From positions 5,807,203 to 5,871,202 of the forward strand of contig BROE01000028.1 of the NCBI GenBank assembly GCA_036571765.1: 64,000 nt of DNA, read 5' to 3'. The position numbers and the translations under genes are program-made. Shown piece after piece: positions 12,301 through 21,318 of this stretch (its first letter is position 1; every line of letters starts with the position of its first letter). A model generated the notes under the pieces. The model was not told the DNA's origin. It saw only the letters and a program-made list of their open reading frames with translations, and ran no database searches. The stretch comes from Plecoglossus altivelis (Eukaryota; Chordata; Actinopteri; Osmeriformes; Plecoglossidae).

Positions 12301-15300
12301 ACATAATGAATAATTGTTTTAACAGCATGGCAGCTAGTTAAGAGACATTCAGTTGGGCCTTAAAAGCCCACATGGCCCCAGCCCCAGCCCTCAGCCCCTT
12401 CCTTCTCCCTGTGGGGAGATTAGACATAACTGCTACTTAAGCTGGTACTTCATCACCGCACACACACTTTCGCGAAGCCCTCTCACGCATACACAAAGAG
12501 CGCGCGCACGCACGTTCTCGCACCCGCACGCTTTTTTCCTTTTGCCCACAAACGCGCGCCTACCCGCGCTCACCCACACACATTCTCTCTCTCTCACACA
12601 CACACATACACACACACAACACACACCACGCAGCAAGAACAGCCTGGGAAAGGTGAGGACCCAGGGAGCCAGTTTTGCTGCGTTGGTCCCGGCTGTCTTA
12701 ATTGTGATTGAATCATCAAAGCTTCCCCACTCCAGTAATCAGGCCAGGCTGCACGCCTAAGCTCTCCCCTAGAAATGAAAAGGACCTCTAATCAGAGACG
12801 AATGTAAGAAGGGAGGGAGGGAGAGAGGACAGCAGAGAAGAGGGGTGAGGAGGAAGGAGAGGTGGAAGGAGGGGAGAGGGGAGGATAGGAGGGAGGAGGG
12901 GTGGGGATAGGGGAGAGGAGAGGGAACGTCCAACTAGAGTAGGGTGGGTGGGAGTGAGTACTGAGTGTGGAGAGCGACCGGCGTTGGTGGTTGGTGTGTG
13001 TCAGTTCGCGTGCTCATACCTCTGTGTGTGTGAGTGGAAAGTGTGTGTGTGTGTGTGCAGTCACGGATACTCCCTGCCTCTGCTCTCTTGCCTAGCGAGG
13101 CTGTCACGTATTTAATCACACAATTTGCTACAGTGCGCAAGCCCCTCAGGTTGTGTGTAAAAATTTTCTCTTTTCATTTTTCCACACGCCTCGTTCATTG
13201 TGTTGTTGTTTGCCTCCCTTTCATTTTTAATCCTTTCGCGGAGAGGCGAAATGTTTTCAAATTAGGTTAAGGAGAAGAAGAGGGGGGAAAAAACAAAGGG
13301 AGGAAAGAAAGGGAAGTGTCGGTAAGTCGTGAAGCTGGTAAACGAAGTACATTCGCTGGCTTGTCATACAAAGGACACTGAGCACAGCAGGAGTGACATA
13401 ACAAGGGCCTGTGCCTCCGAATCAACGGGAACGCTCTCCCTCTTTGAGATCCGCCAAGACTCGGAGGAAACTTTGCCTCCGCCTAGTCTTTTCTCCTTTC
13501 AAAGGCAGCAACAACACAAAACCCAAGGTTAAAAATAGAAGCGCATCTTCACAGCACCACATTTTCCAACTGGCTCTCGGTGTGGGTGTCCCACACGATT
13601 CACCTAAAACCCTTCCTCTATGCTTTTCTCTCCCTCTCGCCCGCTCGCCCGCTCGCCCGCCCGCCTGGCCCTGTGGCCCCCGCGAGGGTCGCGCGGCCGT
13701 TTTGGGGCCTCCTCAGTCGCTCCTCTCATCCGTCAGGTCCCCCATCGATCAGGAGGGCAGGATTATCCCGTTTAACACGATGTCTAGACAACTCCGCTTG
13801 TCACGGCCAATGCACTATTGATTTCGCTTTACCGCGACTTCACTCCACTCCAAAAACATTGGGAGGAAGGGAAAAAAAACGAGGGGGAGAAAAAAGACAG
13901 AGTGAGGGATGAAGGGGAAAAGGACACATTGTCAGATGGACCTGCCCGACAAAGGAGCGCGCGGCATCGCGCACGCGTTTTTGTCACCAGCCTGTTGTTA
14001 TTGAGCGCTTGGACAGAGATAGGGATTGTGCAGGGAGCAAGTGAGCAGACCTGTGGAATCGTTGAGCTCGCGTCGCTGATTTCACACACAGACTCTCTCT
14101 CTCACACACACACACACACACATACACACACACCACTTTGTGATGGACAAAGAGGCAGCCTATGAGCCAGATGTAACTTGTTTTTCATTTCCTTTCTCTC
14201 CTCCTCTCTCATGGTCCTTTGCCTCTTCTTTCTGACCTGATATTCCTTCTCTTTCTGACCTGATATTCCTCCTCTTTCTGTTCTTCTTACCCTTCTGTCT
14301 TCCTCTCTCTACCTCTCCGTCTCTCTCCCCATGTCTCTCCCTAACTCTCTCTCTTTGTCTTTCCCTCTTTCTCTCCCTATCTCTTCCTCTCTCCCTCTCT
14401 AGGATGGGCAGTCCAGGACAGTGAGGCAGTTCCAGTTCACTGATTGGCCAGAGCAAGGCGTGCCCAAATCAGGGGAGGGCTTCATCGACTTCATCGGGCA
14501 GGTTCACAAAACCAAGGAGCAGTTTGGACAGGATGGTCCGATCTCTGTCCACTGCAGGTAAACTTCCTGTCCAGCATCCAATGAGACCACACTGATACTT
14601 GCTGATCATTATGACCTGTTTTGAAGCTTGCGTTGAACAGATAGAGAGCTGGTTCCACACACCAGTTCACAATGCAGTCGAATTCATTTCAGATCATTCA
14701 TTTAGATAGCTGAGATGATAGTAGTTACATTCATGTGCGGTGCAAATAAAAGCGAATTCTGTTCCACTTATACACGGTATGTACGTCAAACTGGGCATGC
14801 ATCGAGGAGTCGACATGGAAATACATGTGTCGGAGCTGGACATGAGTCCCAGCTGAGATGACGCTGCCATCATTCTTACTGGCAGCATCAGACATGGTAC
14901 ACGCTGAGCCACCTTCAGCTTGTTACCACCGCTGAAGCCTGCTATCGCAGTGCCAAGGGCTCGTCTCATTCATTATTGATAACTCGGAGATGCGATGTGG
15001 CATTTGCAAAAAAATAAAAATGGCCAGGGGGGGGAGTGGCTTGGGGGTGTTCTTGGTACGGTCCTGTCGATAATTCTCTCTTTTTTTTATAACCCCCCCC
15101 CCTCCCCCCCGCGGGGCCGTTTTTATGACTTGGCGTTACAATCCAAGGTAACCTTAATCATTACTTCTGCTCTGCATCTTGTCATATTTCTGCGGCCGGC
15201 CGAAATGGCGCCACCCCACCGTATCTTCGCATCCACCCCTTCGCTTCTCCAAGGGCAGCTTAGTGCTTTGGAAAACATGGCGGCTTTCTGCCTTGTTTGG

Positions 15301-18105
15301 CGGTGGAGTCTTTTGAGGACAAACCCAGGCTAAGTCTTCACCACCACGGCGGCAGCGATACCGTCGCAACGCGCCAACCGGCCACCGTTCAGTCTGCGCC
15401 GAGAACGACGCCATCCCAAATGTGGAGGAGGTCGTCGGCCGAAAGAGGCATTTTTTGATTCCGAGTTCCGAATGATTCCGTCCATCCGTGTTTTACTCTG
15501 TACCTTTCCAGACAGACTGACATCAGCAGCCTTGACATCTACTCCCCACGGCCCTCGCCATGATGTCACCGGGCATCGGCAATGCACCTTAGGAAGTCGT
15601 AGGCCATGTCGGAGAGGCAGGAGCGAGGAGTTATATCCTCCTCAGATGAGAGGCTTTAGCCGACCGAGGCTGGCTGATATAATATCATACAGGGGGAGGC
15701 TCAGGGGGATAGAAGCAGGGAACATGTCTGCTTAAAACCACCGCCTTTGAGCAGAAGCTGTAGGGCTTGTTGGAGGACTGCAGTGTTGTAGCCCTTGGCA
15801 GCGGCGGCTGGGAAAGCTCATTCCCCGGTGTGATGTGACTGTAATGGTAGTCAGGAGCACGCGGCGTTCTCTGGAGATATTTTGTCATCTTGATGAGAGG
15901 GATGGGAGGGGTGTCTCGGGGGGAACTCCGACACGGGTGTCACTTTGGTCTCTATACCTGTCTCTCTATCCACCTGTCTCTCTCTCTCTCTCCATTTCCT
16001 CTACTGCTCTTCCTACTCCCTGTCTGTCTGTCTGTCATGCCTTCTTGTGTTTCCCAATCCTTTCAACTTCCCTGAGTCTTCTACCCCACCTCCCCCCACC
16101 CCAGTCCACTGTCTCTCCCAGCTCCCATAGAGCTGTGCGGTTTTTTTTTTGTCATTAACGGCCTGATTATCATTAATGGCAGGAGTCTAAATCCTCTCAT
16201 TGGGGGGGCGACTCCACGCCTGTCAGACTTGGAAGTCCCGTCCATTCTGCCACCAGGGTTTTGACAGACTTCTAAGGGATGTACAGCACCCTGCGATCCA
16301 CTCCCAGAGAGACGGAGGAGGGCAGGCGGAAATGGGGGAGGTGGGAAGCGGGCAGGGGGGAGTGGGGAGGGCAGAGGGGGGGGGGGGTGCGGGCCACATG
16401 GTGCCAAAGGCTCACGTGTAGCGGCACGAGGTGCGACAAATTATCTAAGTCCCCGTCTTCCGAAACGCGCGGCTCGCAACAATAACTGAGCCCTCCCCTT
16501 GGACAGAACGCTCGCAGTGCTTATCTAATTTGGTTTCGTTTTTCTTACGTTTTCGTTATTGCCCTCCCAACGACCTCCCCTCGCGCTCTACATTTGCAGC
16601 AGTCTGTTCGCCTTCCAATCTATTAAAGATCAGTGTAGGTTTATGTTGGGGGGTGGGGGGGGCGACTGGTGGGTTGGTGGGGGGGAAGGAGGTTGGCTAA
16701 ATCTGTTGTCACATCAATTATTGTTCCATTGGTGAAGTGGAAGTCGTTTCACACCGGGGGGGGGGGGGCGTGGCCAAACATTGCCAAAGGATCAACGTGT
16801 CAGCGGCACCGAGGTGCGGCAAATATTAAGTCCCGTCTTCCGAAACGCGCTCGCGACAATAACGGAGCCCCTCCCCTTGGAAAGAACGCTCGCAGTGCTT
16901 TCTATTTGTTTTGTTTTTTTTGTCGTTTTGTTTTGCCTCCCACGACCTCCCCTCCGCTCACTTTGCCAGCGTCTGTTTCCCTTCCATCTATAAATCAGTT
17001 ATGTATAGGGGGGTGGGGGGGGGCGACTGGTGGGTTGGTGGGGGGGAAGGAGGTTGGCTAAATCTGTTGTCACATCAATTATTGTTCCATTGGTGAAGTG
17101 GAAGTCGTTTCACACCAAAGCAGCTTAGAGAGACAGGCCTCAAGTACTTCAGGATCAGAGCTAAGACTTGGCCTATTTCGGGACACGAGTTGCAGGGAGA
17201 GTTTTGATCAGGGGGGCTTAATGAGGCGAAATGTTTGCCAGCGCGCGGGCGTGTTTGTCACTTGTCGTCGGATGAGCATGCACGCCTGTTCACCCATGAA
17301 CGTAAACGACTACCTCTCCCATGATCGCCTCAGAGCTCGGAGTTTCAAATGTGCTTTAATGTCTAGACGTGGCAGATGACTAGAGTCCAAAACAAGTATT
17401 TGTTCATTTGTTTATTGTTACAAAAATGCTTTGAAGCGGGGAAAAGAGGATTTGACGCATGACCCTTGGACATGTTTGTCCGTTGTATGTTTGTATGTAT
17501 GGCGATGTTTCTCTGGCGCAGCTACGATACAGTTGAAAGATGATCCATGTCGAAGAGTCTGACTGTATCCAAGTTTATCTCTATGTGTGTGTGTGTGTGT
17601 GCGTATTGCAGTGCGGGCGTTGGTCGGACCGGAGTCTTCATCACTCTCAGTATCGTGCTGGAGAGGATGCGTTACGAGGGCGTGGTGGACATCTTCCAAA
17701 CCGTCAAGATGCTGCGGACGCAGAGGCCAGCCATGGTGCAGACAGAGGTACTGCAGGGGGGTCCCTCTGGACACCCCAACATCCCCTGCCTCCTACACCC
17801 TCCCACCTACCATTACTCACCAGCATTACCTCGGAAACCCTTGTAGAGATAGTAAACTAAAGTACCATCCTGTGGTAATGATGTACTTCAGCGTTGTTAA
17901 GTGAGCACTAGCAGCAGTTTCGCAGTCAGCCTGCAAATTGTAACTGGAGATTGCAATGATCCCTCGTAGCTTGGCCAAAGTTTTCAGGTTTGATTTATTT
18001 GCCTGTGTTTTGTTTGTTTGTTTTTCTCCCATCCAGGACGAGTATCAGTTCTGCTACCAGGCTGGTCTAGAGTATCTAGGAAGCTTTGATCACTATGCAA
18101 CGTAA
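262..18105 (+). CDS. ptprs: Receptor-type protein tyrosine phosphatase S (PTP-sigma), 3' part of the gene
   Basis: Eleven spliced exons (262-385, 2100-2275, 3193-3312, 5523-5677, 7037-7322, 10344-10540, 11449-11575, 11863-11988, 14403-14557, 17612-17747, 18037-18105) join in a continuous frame of 556 residues plus stop. They encode the two cytoplasmic PTP domains of a LAR-family receptor. D1 has KNRYANV, a catalytic WPD loop ([11 protein letters not shown]) and [11 protein letters not shown]2 has WPE ([11 protein letters not shown]) and [11 protein letters not shown]; the Asp-to-Glu change is the family hallmark of a largely inactive D2. Paralog choice rests on PTPRS-type residues: [27 protein letters not shown] and the end [13 protein letters not shown]...GSFDHYAT, where PTPRD and PTPRF have EDQYQ. 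LAR-type PTPs are membrane receptors for proteoglycans and synaptic partners that dephosphorylate tyrosine substrates. The ectodomain and membrane segment are upstream of the window. Oddities: an 18-nt insertion at the end of the first D2 exon and IIAHC instead of VVHC in D1. I cannot tell which teleost copy (a or b) this is. Confidence 0.95.
386..2099 (+). other. ptprs intron
   Basis: Intron between the first two visible D1 exons. I see no additional exon, element or RNA gene; the short open frames at 1167-1635 lack conserved residues and splice signals. Confidence 0.7.
2100..2275 (+). CDS. ptprs: ptprs exon: D1, phosphotyrosine-loop region
   Basis: The acceptor is gactcccag and the donor cgcga|gtgag. 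The exon completes a split Gly codon and reads [33 protein letters not shown] and [13 protein letters not shown]. These are PTP family motifs 2-4 of an active D1. Confidence 0.94.
2276..3192 (+). other. ptprs intron
   Basis: No additional coding or RNA feature seen. The stretch from about 2430 to 2530 has a texture like a degenerate fish repeat, but I could not match it to a family. Confidence 0.6.
3193..3312 (+). CDS. ptprs: ptprs exon: D1 core
   Basis: Exactly 40 codons, phase 0 at both ends, between ttgtccccgcag and aag|gtact. It reads [16 protein letters not shown] then [20 protein letters not shown]. The [11 protein letters not shown] string favours PTPRS over PTPRF and PTPRD. Confidence 0.94.
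3313..5522 (+). other. ptprs intron, pyrimidine- and CA-rich
   Basis: Contains CT-rich tracts near 3760-3840 and 4500-4590 and short CA runs near 5391-5402 and 5450-5461. No hidden exon was recognised. Confidence 0.6.
5523..5677 (+). CDS. ptprs: ptprs exon: D1 WPD loop, up to the catalytic Cys
   Basis: The acceptor is ctctcctctccag and the donor tgcag|gtatgg. It reads [20 protein letters not shown], then [18 protein letters not shown] and ends IIAHC plus two bases of Ser. WPD carries the general-acid Asp and the last Cys is the nucleophile. The residue before HC is Ala (codon 5667-5669) where PTPs normally have Val or Ile. Confidence 0.94.
5678..7036 (+). other. ptprs intron
   Basis: Ends in a C-rich tract (about 7019-7034) that serves as the pyrimidine tract of the next acceptor. 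A TA run is at 6315-6325. No further feature seen. Confidence 0.6.
7037..7322 (+). CDS. ptprs: ptprs exon: D1 P-loop and C-terminal half
   Basis: Completes the split Ser codon of HCSAG and reads [39 protein letters not shown] (Q-loop) and then [10 protein letters not shown], the D1-D2 linker. The Arg of GVGRTG is the phosphate-binding residue. The donor is ttcaag|gtgagt. This exon carries the active-site signature that makes D1 catalytically competent. Confidence 0.95.
7323..10343 (+). other. ptprs intron between D1 and D2
   Basis: A 3 kb intron. It holds a GGAT repeat at 7379-7402, a GA-rich run at about 9435-9480, and a pyrimidine tract of about 280 bases (10060-10343) that ends at the D2 acceptor. 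No exon or RNA gene recognised. Confidence 0.6.
10344..10540 (+). CDS. ptprs: ptprs exon: start of pseudophosphatase domain D2, with an odd 3' end
   Basis: The acceptor is cgtcccacag. It reads [40 protein letters not shown] and [12 protein letters not shown], all typical of PTPRS D2. The family then has YR followed by [11 protein letters not shown] on the next exon. Here the sequence after FIDG is ILRVPATG, and the only donor near it that keeps frame is acagg|gtttgt, a weak match to consensus. The exon is 18 nt longer than the family pattern predicts. The 3' boundary is my inference; the rest is secure. Confidence 0.85.
10541..11448 (+). other. ptprs intron, TG- and GA-rich
   Basis: Starts with a TG run directly at the donor, carries TG and GA runs at 10900-10940 and a purine-rich block at about 11050-11280, and ends with a TG-rich acceptor region. 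No exon seen. Confidence 0.6.
11449..11575 (+). CDS. ptprs: ptprs exon: D2
   Basis: Acceptor gtctccag, donor ggcagg|gtgag. It reads [20 protein letters not shown] and [20 protein letters not shown], ending GR. This is a near-invariant LAR-family D2 segment. Confidence 0.95.
11863..11988 (+). CDS. ptprs: ptprs exon: D2
   Basis: Exactly 42 codons, phase 0 on both sides, from gcgtacag to gccaga|gtaag. It reads [38 protein letters not shown] and TDAR. TG repeats lie immediately upstream of the acceptor and a few bases downstream of the donor. Confidence 0.95.
11989..14402 (+). other. ptprs intron
   Basis: Holds a possible degraded repeat at about 12040-12110, CT/CA microsatellites (12585-12630, 14090-14135), a purine-rich block (12800-12930), and a pyrimidine tract (14170-14402) running into the next acceptor. 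Within that tract a phrase ctttctgacctgatattcct occurs twice in tandem. No additional exon seen. Confidence 0.6.
14403..14557 (+). CDS. ptprs: ptprs exon: D2 WPE loop, up to the Cys
   Basis: Reads [40 protein letters not shown] and [11 protein letters not shown] plus two bases. WPE replaces the catalytic WPD, the known reason LAR-family D2 domains have little activity. The donor is tgcag|gtaaac. Confidence 0.95.
14558..17611 (+). other. ptprs intron containing a tandem copy
   Basis: A 3 kb intron with homopolymer C and G runs (15091-15120, 16376-16388, 16756-16768) and two adjacent related segments of about 360 bases (listed separately). It ends in a TG repeat at 17584-17602. No exon recognised. 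Confidence 0.6.
16390..17116 (+). repeat. Indel-rich tandem duplication of about 360 bases
   Basis: Two adjacent segments match: about 16390-16755 and about 16757-17116. The right-hand 93 bases (16663-16755 and 17024-17116) are identical at an offset of 361. The left parts match phrase by phrase (for example cttccgaaacgcgc and aacgctcgcagtgctt) but differ mainly by one- and two-base insertions. That pattern suits either an old duplication with a converted end or two error states of one locus joined in assembly. Confidence 0.8.
17612..17747 (+). CDS. ptprs: ptprs exon: D2 P-loop region
   Basis: Completes the split Ser and reads [40 protein letters not shown] and MVQTE. The donor is acagag|gtact. 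The D2 P-loop is preserved although D2 is expected to be nearly inactive. Confidence 0.95.
18037..18105 (+). CDS. ptprs: ptprs last coding exon
   Basis: From ctcccatccag to a TAA stop at 18103-18105. It encodes [20 protein letters not shown] plus AT, the fixed C-terminus of LAR-type PTPs. DEYQ is the PTPRS form. Gly replaces the usual Ala in QAALEYLG. Confidence 0.95.
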   Translation, partial: DEYQFCYQAGLEYLGSFDHYAT

Positions 18106-21085
18106 AAAGCCATCTCGCCCCCTCAGAATCCTGCGTTCCCCCACTCGACAGTCTCCTGAGCCATAGAAACTTGTTTCAAATTTGACACCGCCAACAACAA
18201 CAACAACAAGACTAACCCCAAGAAGTATCCAAGCCAAAAGGAAAGAGAACCTATTGTAGAGCTTTTCGAAGAAACCTGTTTTAAAAAAAAGACAAAAAAA
18301 GGCCAACGATTTCAACTGGACCAAGTGGACCTTGGTACCAGTGAGGAAAATGTAAGAATTCCATCAGCTGAACAACTGGCATCCTGGTTGACTGATGGGA
18401 ACCAAAAAACAGCATCTCAAGCTGTGGGGAAGGAACGATCAAAGTGATGGACTGCTTACCTTACCTCAAGTGTTCAGACATTCAGACATGTAAACATTTT
18501 GTGGACATCTATAAAATAAAAAGAAAAAAGAAACGAAAAAAATATATTGACGTACAGTACCAACATCACAAAGATAACCGTCAGTGAATGAAGGAAGAGC
18601 GAGAGTGACAAAGCTGAAAATCTAAAGGGACTAAGAGACAGTTATACTTATATGTTGTTTAAATGGTTGCAGTTCCCGCCTTTTCTAAAACGTAATCGTG
18701 ATAGAGGTGAGAGCCAATGTTCACGGTTCATGGAAATCTGATCCACGTGTTTAAAAACGACTATCCAGAGGAGAGGTTGGGAATGCAGCGATGACCTGTG
18801 CAACTCACATGATTGTCCCCATGCATTGCATGAGATGAACAACAAGACAAACAGAGGACTAGGACAGGAAGTTCGACCTAACCCAACAACCGCCCTGTTC
18901 GCCACCTAGCTAGCAAACGTCCATAGTGTTAACGCCAAACGAAACCGAACGCTCGCCACCGTTGAAGAGCTAAACGCTAGGGGCTGCGCGGAGTTCAGTG
19001 TCCGCTGTTGGCTGATGATCGCGTCTCTAAAGAACAACTGCTGGTAGGGTGGGGTTTTTTAGTTTGTTGTGAAATGCCAATTCAATCACATACCAGATCA
19101 GTTTTGAGCATGTGAAAGTGCGTACCGTATTCAGTGCTCTCGAGGACAAAAAGAACTACAACAACATGTTTATATTGTTCCTGGAGGCGTTGCTAGTTAG
19201 CTCAGCCACCGTTGACGCTTGGGGGAGAAACCTTTCGCAGCGAGGTGGCGACGTCGACGTACAATTGCTGACATGGGAGACACGACCATATCCCTTGACT
19301 TTATACCATCACTCTGCCATTTGGAAGGGGAATATCTGGAAGGCTGTTTGGCCACATCAAGAAAAATGGAGGTAATCACCGAGTGAGGATTGGCAGCAAC
19401 TTGTGGATAATGGTGGCTGACTGAGCCTTCTGCAAATGTGTACAGCGACCAACACCCATCGTCATCACCTCTGACTTTTTGTCTTACGATTAACTGTACT
19501 TTCTTTGTTCGTTTTCCTGTCGAATACCAAACATGCTGCTTAACTCCTGTATGCTGTAAGTGTGACTCTTCGGTACGGGAACTTGAGGACTGAGGATGGC
19601 CCTCGACTCGCCGGGGCGGCTCGGAGGCTGGGAAACGCTTCCAGGTGTTTGCTGTTTGTCATCGTCCTCTCTCTTCGGCATCCTCAGCGCTCACCATTTC
19701 ACCAGACACGCATTCAAGGTTCCGTGAGAGTGGCAAAAAGCCTTGTGGGGCGAGGGGGGGGGGGCTATGGTTCGGGGGAAGAAGGGAAGGCAAAGAATTT
19801 GGAGCTCTAGTTTATGTTGTGTGTTGATCAAAACAGAACACTGGTTTTTTTAAACTCCCAATTTCGTTGTGGAATTCCGTGGATGAGGCAGCCGTGGAAA
19901 GCGTTGCCAGAGACATAGGAGGGACCCTTACACAAATTATACTTGCACATCAAAAAAAAACTTGAAATGGTTTCTCTCAATGTTCCCAGGGCCAATTTTA
20001 CACACTCGATATACGTGATCAATTCACTTTCGATCCCCCCCCCTCTCCTCCCCCCTCAACTTTCTTTTTATTCCTCAAGAGGTCAGTGCTTCAGGTGTTC
20101 TCCAGAGTATGTTTTTAAGATTTTTGAATAGGTATGCACACTAACAGCGTGATGAAAGGAATTGTGTGTAGTCTTTTCTTATTTCCAAAAAAGCCTTATT
20201 GTTATTTGTAACATTATGAAACATTAATGTTGTATTACGATGACTATTGTTATTTTACTTTACATGGCTGACTTCTTATTTTCATTTTTGTTCAGTTTTT
20301 TTTTTAACAGAGATATTGTATCACTTTTTTTTATTAGCAGGAAAAAATAAATGCTTACTTGTTCATATTGCGTTAAAAGACATTCTATTTTTTCACTGTA
20401 GAAATGTTAAGTATAACGTGTTTGTGTAAGTGTGCATATATATGTCTATATTGCACATTCACACATACATATATTTAAATGGGAAATATAAAGATATATC
20501 CACACTGTTAGTATGAATTTTTATGAGTTTTTCCTTTTTTTGGTTCCTTTTTTTGTATCACCCATACATTTTGCTCAGATACGATTGTTTTAATTTCTTT
20601 CTCTTTTTTACCATAACCTTAACCTTGGGAAATATTGAGTGTTTCTCTGGAAACAGTGAAGGGATGGGATTGGCCAAGCGCCACTCCTACAATCCTTTTC
20701 AAATTCCTACCATTTGGTAGACGTGTGCCGATAAGGAGATGGTGTTTTTAATTGTTGTTCCAATTCCTATTATCATTAACTCGTAGTCATTAGTATTCGT
20801 TTTGAGTATTATTTTATAATTAGTAGATTAACATGTCTATAAAGCATAACATTTCAGGCAAATTACTTTGTTACCCATGGTTCCATTCTGAGTTAACCAG
20901 ATGAAACACTCTGCTCACTTTGACTTTTTATAAACACTTTGATTCCTCTTTTAAAGAGTCCCTTTAGTGTTCTTTTTTTCAATTCACCCTTATTTTTGGC
21001 CATAACGTGAAATCATTCATTTGTTATATATCAACTATGATCCAGAATATAATACCTGTAAATAAACAAATATATAGATTATATG
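18106..21085 (+). other. ptprs: Probable ptprs 3' UTR
   Basis: No conserved open frame follows the stop. Base composition becomes AU-rich from about 19950, and canonical AATAAA hexamers occur at 18515-18520, 20346-20351 and 21061-21066. The last follows the AU-rich block and is my preferred end. AATAAA at 22145-22150 and ATTAAA at 22305-22310 could extend the transcript further. Confidence 0.45.
21061..21066 (+). terminator. Candidate ptprs poly(A) signal
   Basis: AATAAA at the end of an AU-rich stretch, about 2.95 kb after the ptprs stop. Other hexamers nearby make the true site uncertain. Confidence 0.4.
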
Positions 21086-21204
21086 TATTTGTATAATTTG
21101 ACCCTCAAGCTCTCCTACTTCAAATCAGTGGATTTACAAAGAGGAAGTTCTTCTATGTTGACAGGTCCCGGTGTTTGTAGAGCCCTTCTGAACCCTCTGT
21201 GGTA

Positions 21205-21318
21205 CTCTCTCTCTCTCTCTCTCTACCTCTCGCTCTCTCTATCTCTCTCTCTCTCTCTCTTGCTCTCTCTCTCTCTCTCTGTCTTGCTCTCTATCTCTCT
21301 CACTCTCTCTCTCTCTCT
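21205..21318. repeat. CT microsatellite
   Basis: About 114 bases of nearly pure (CT)n with a few interruptions, just beyond the preferred ptprs poly(A) signal. Confidence 0.9.
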
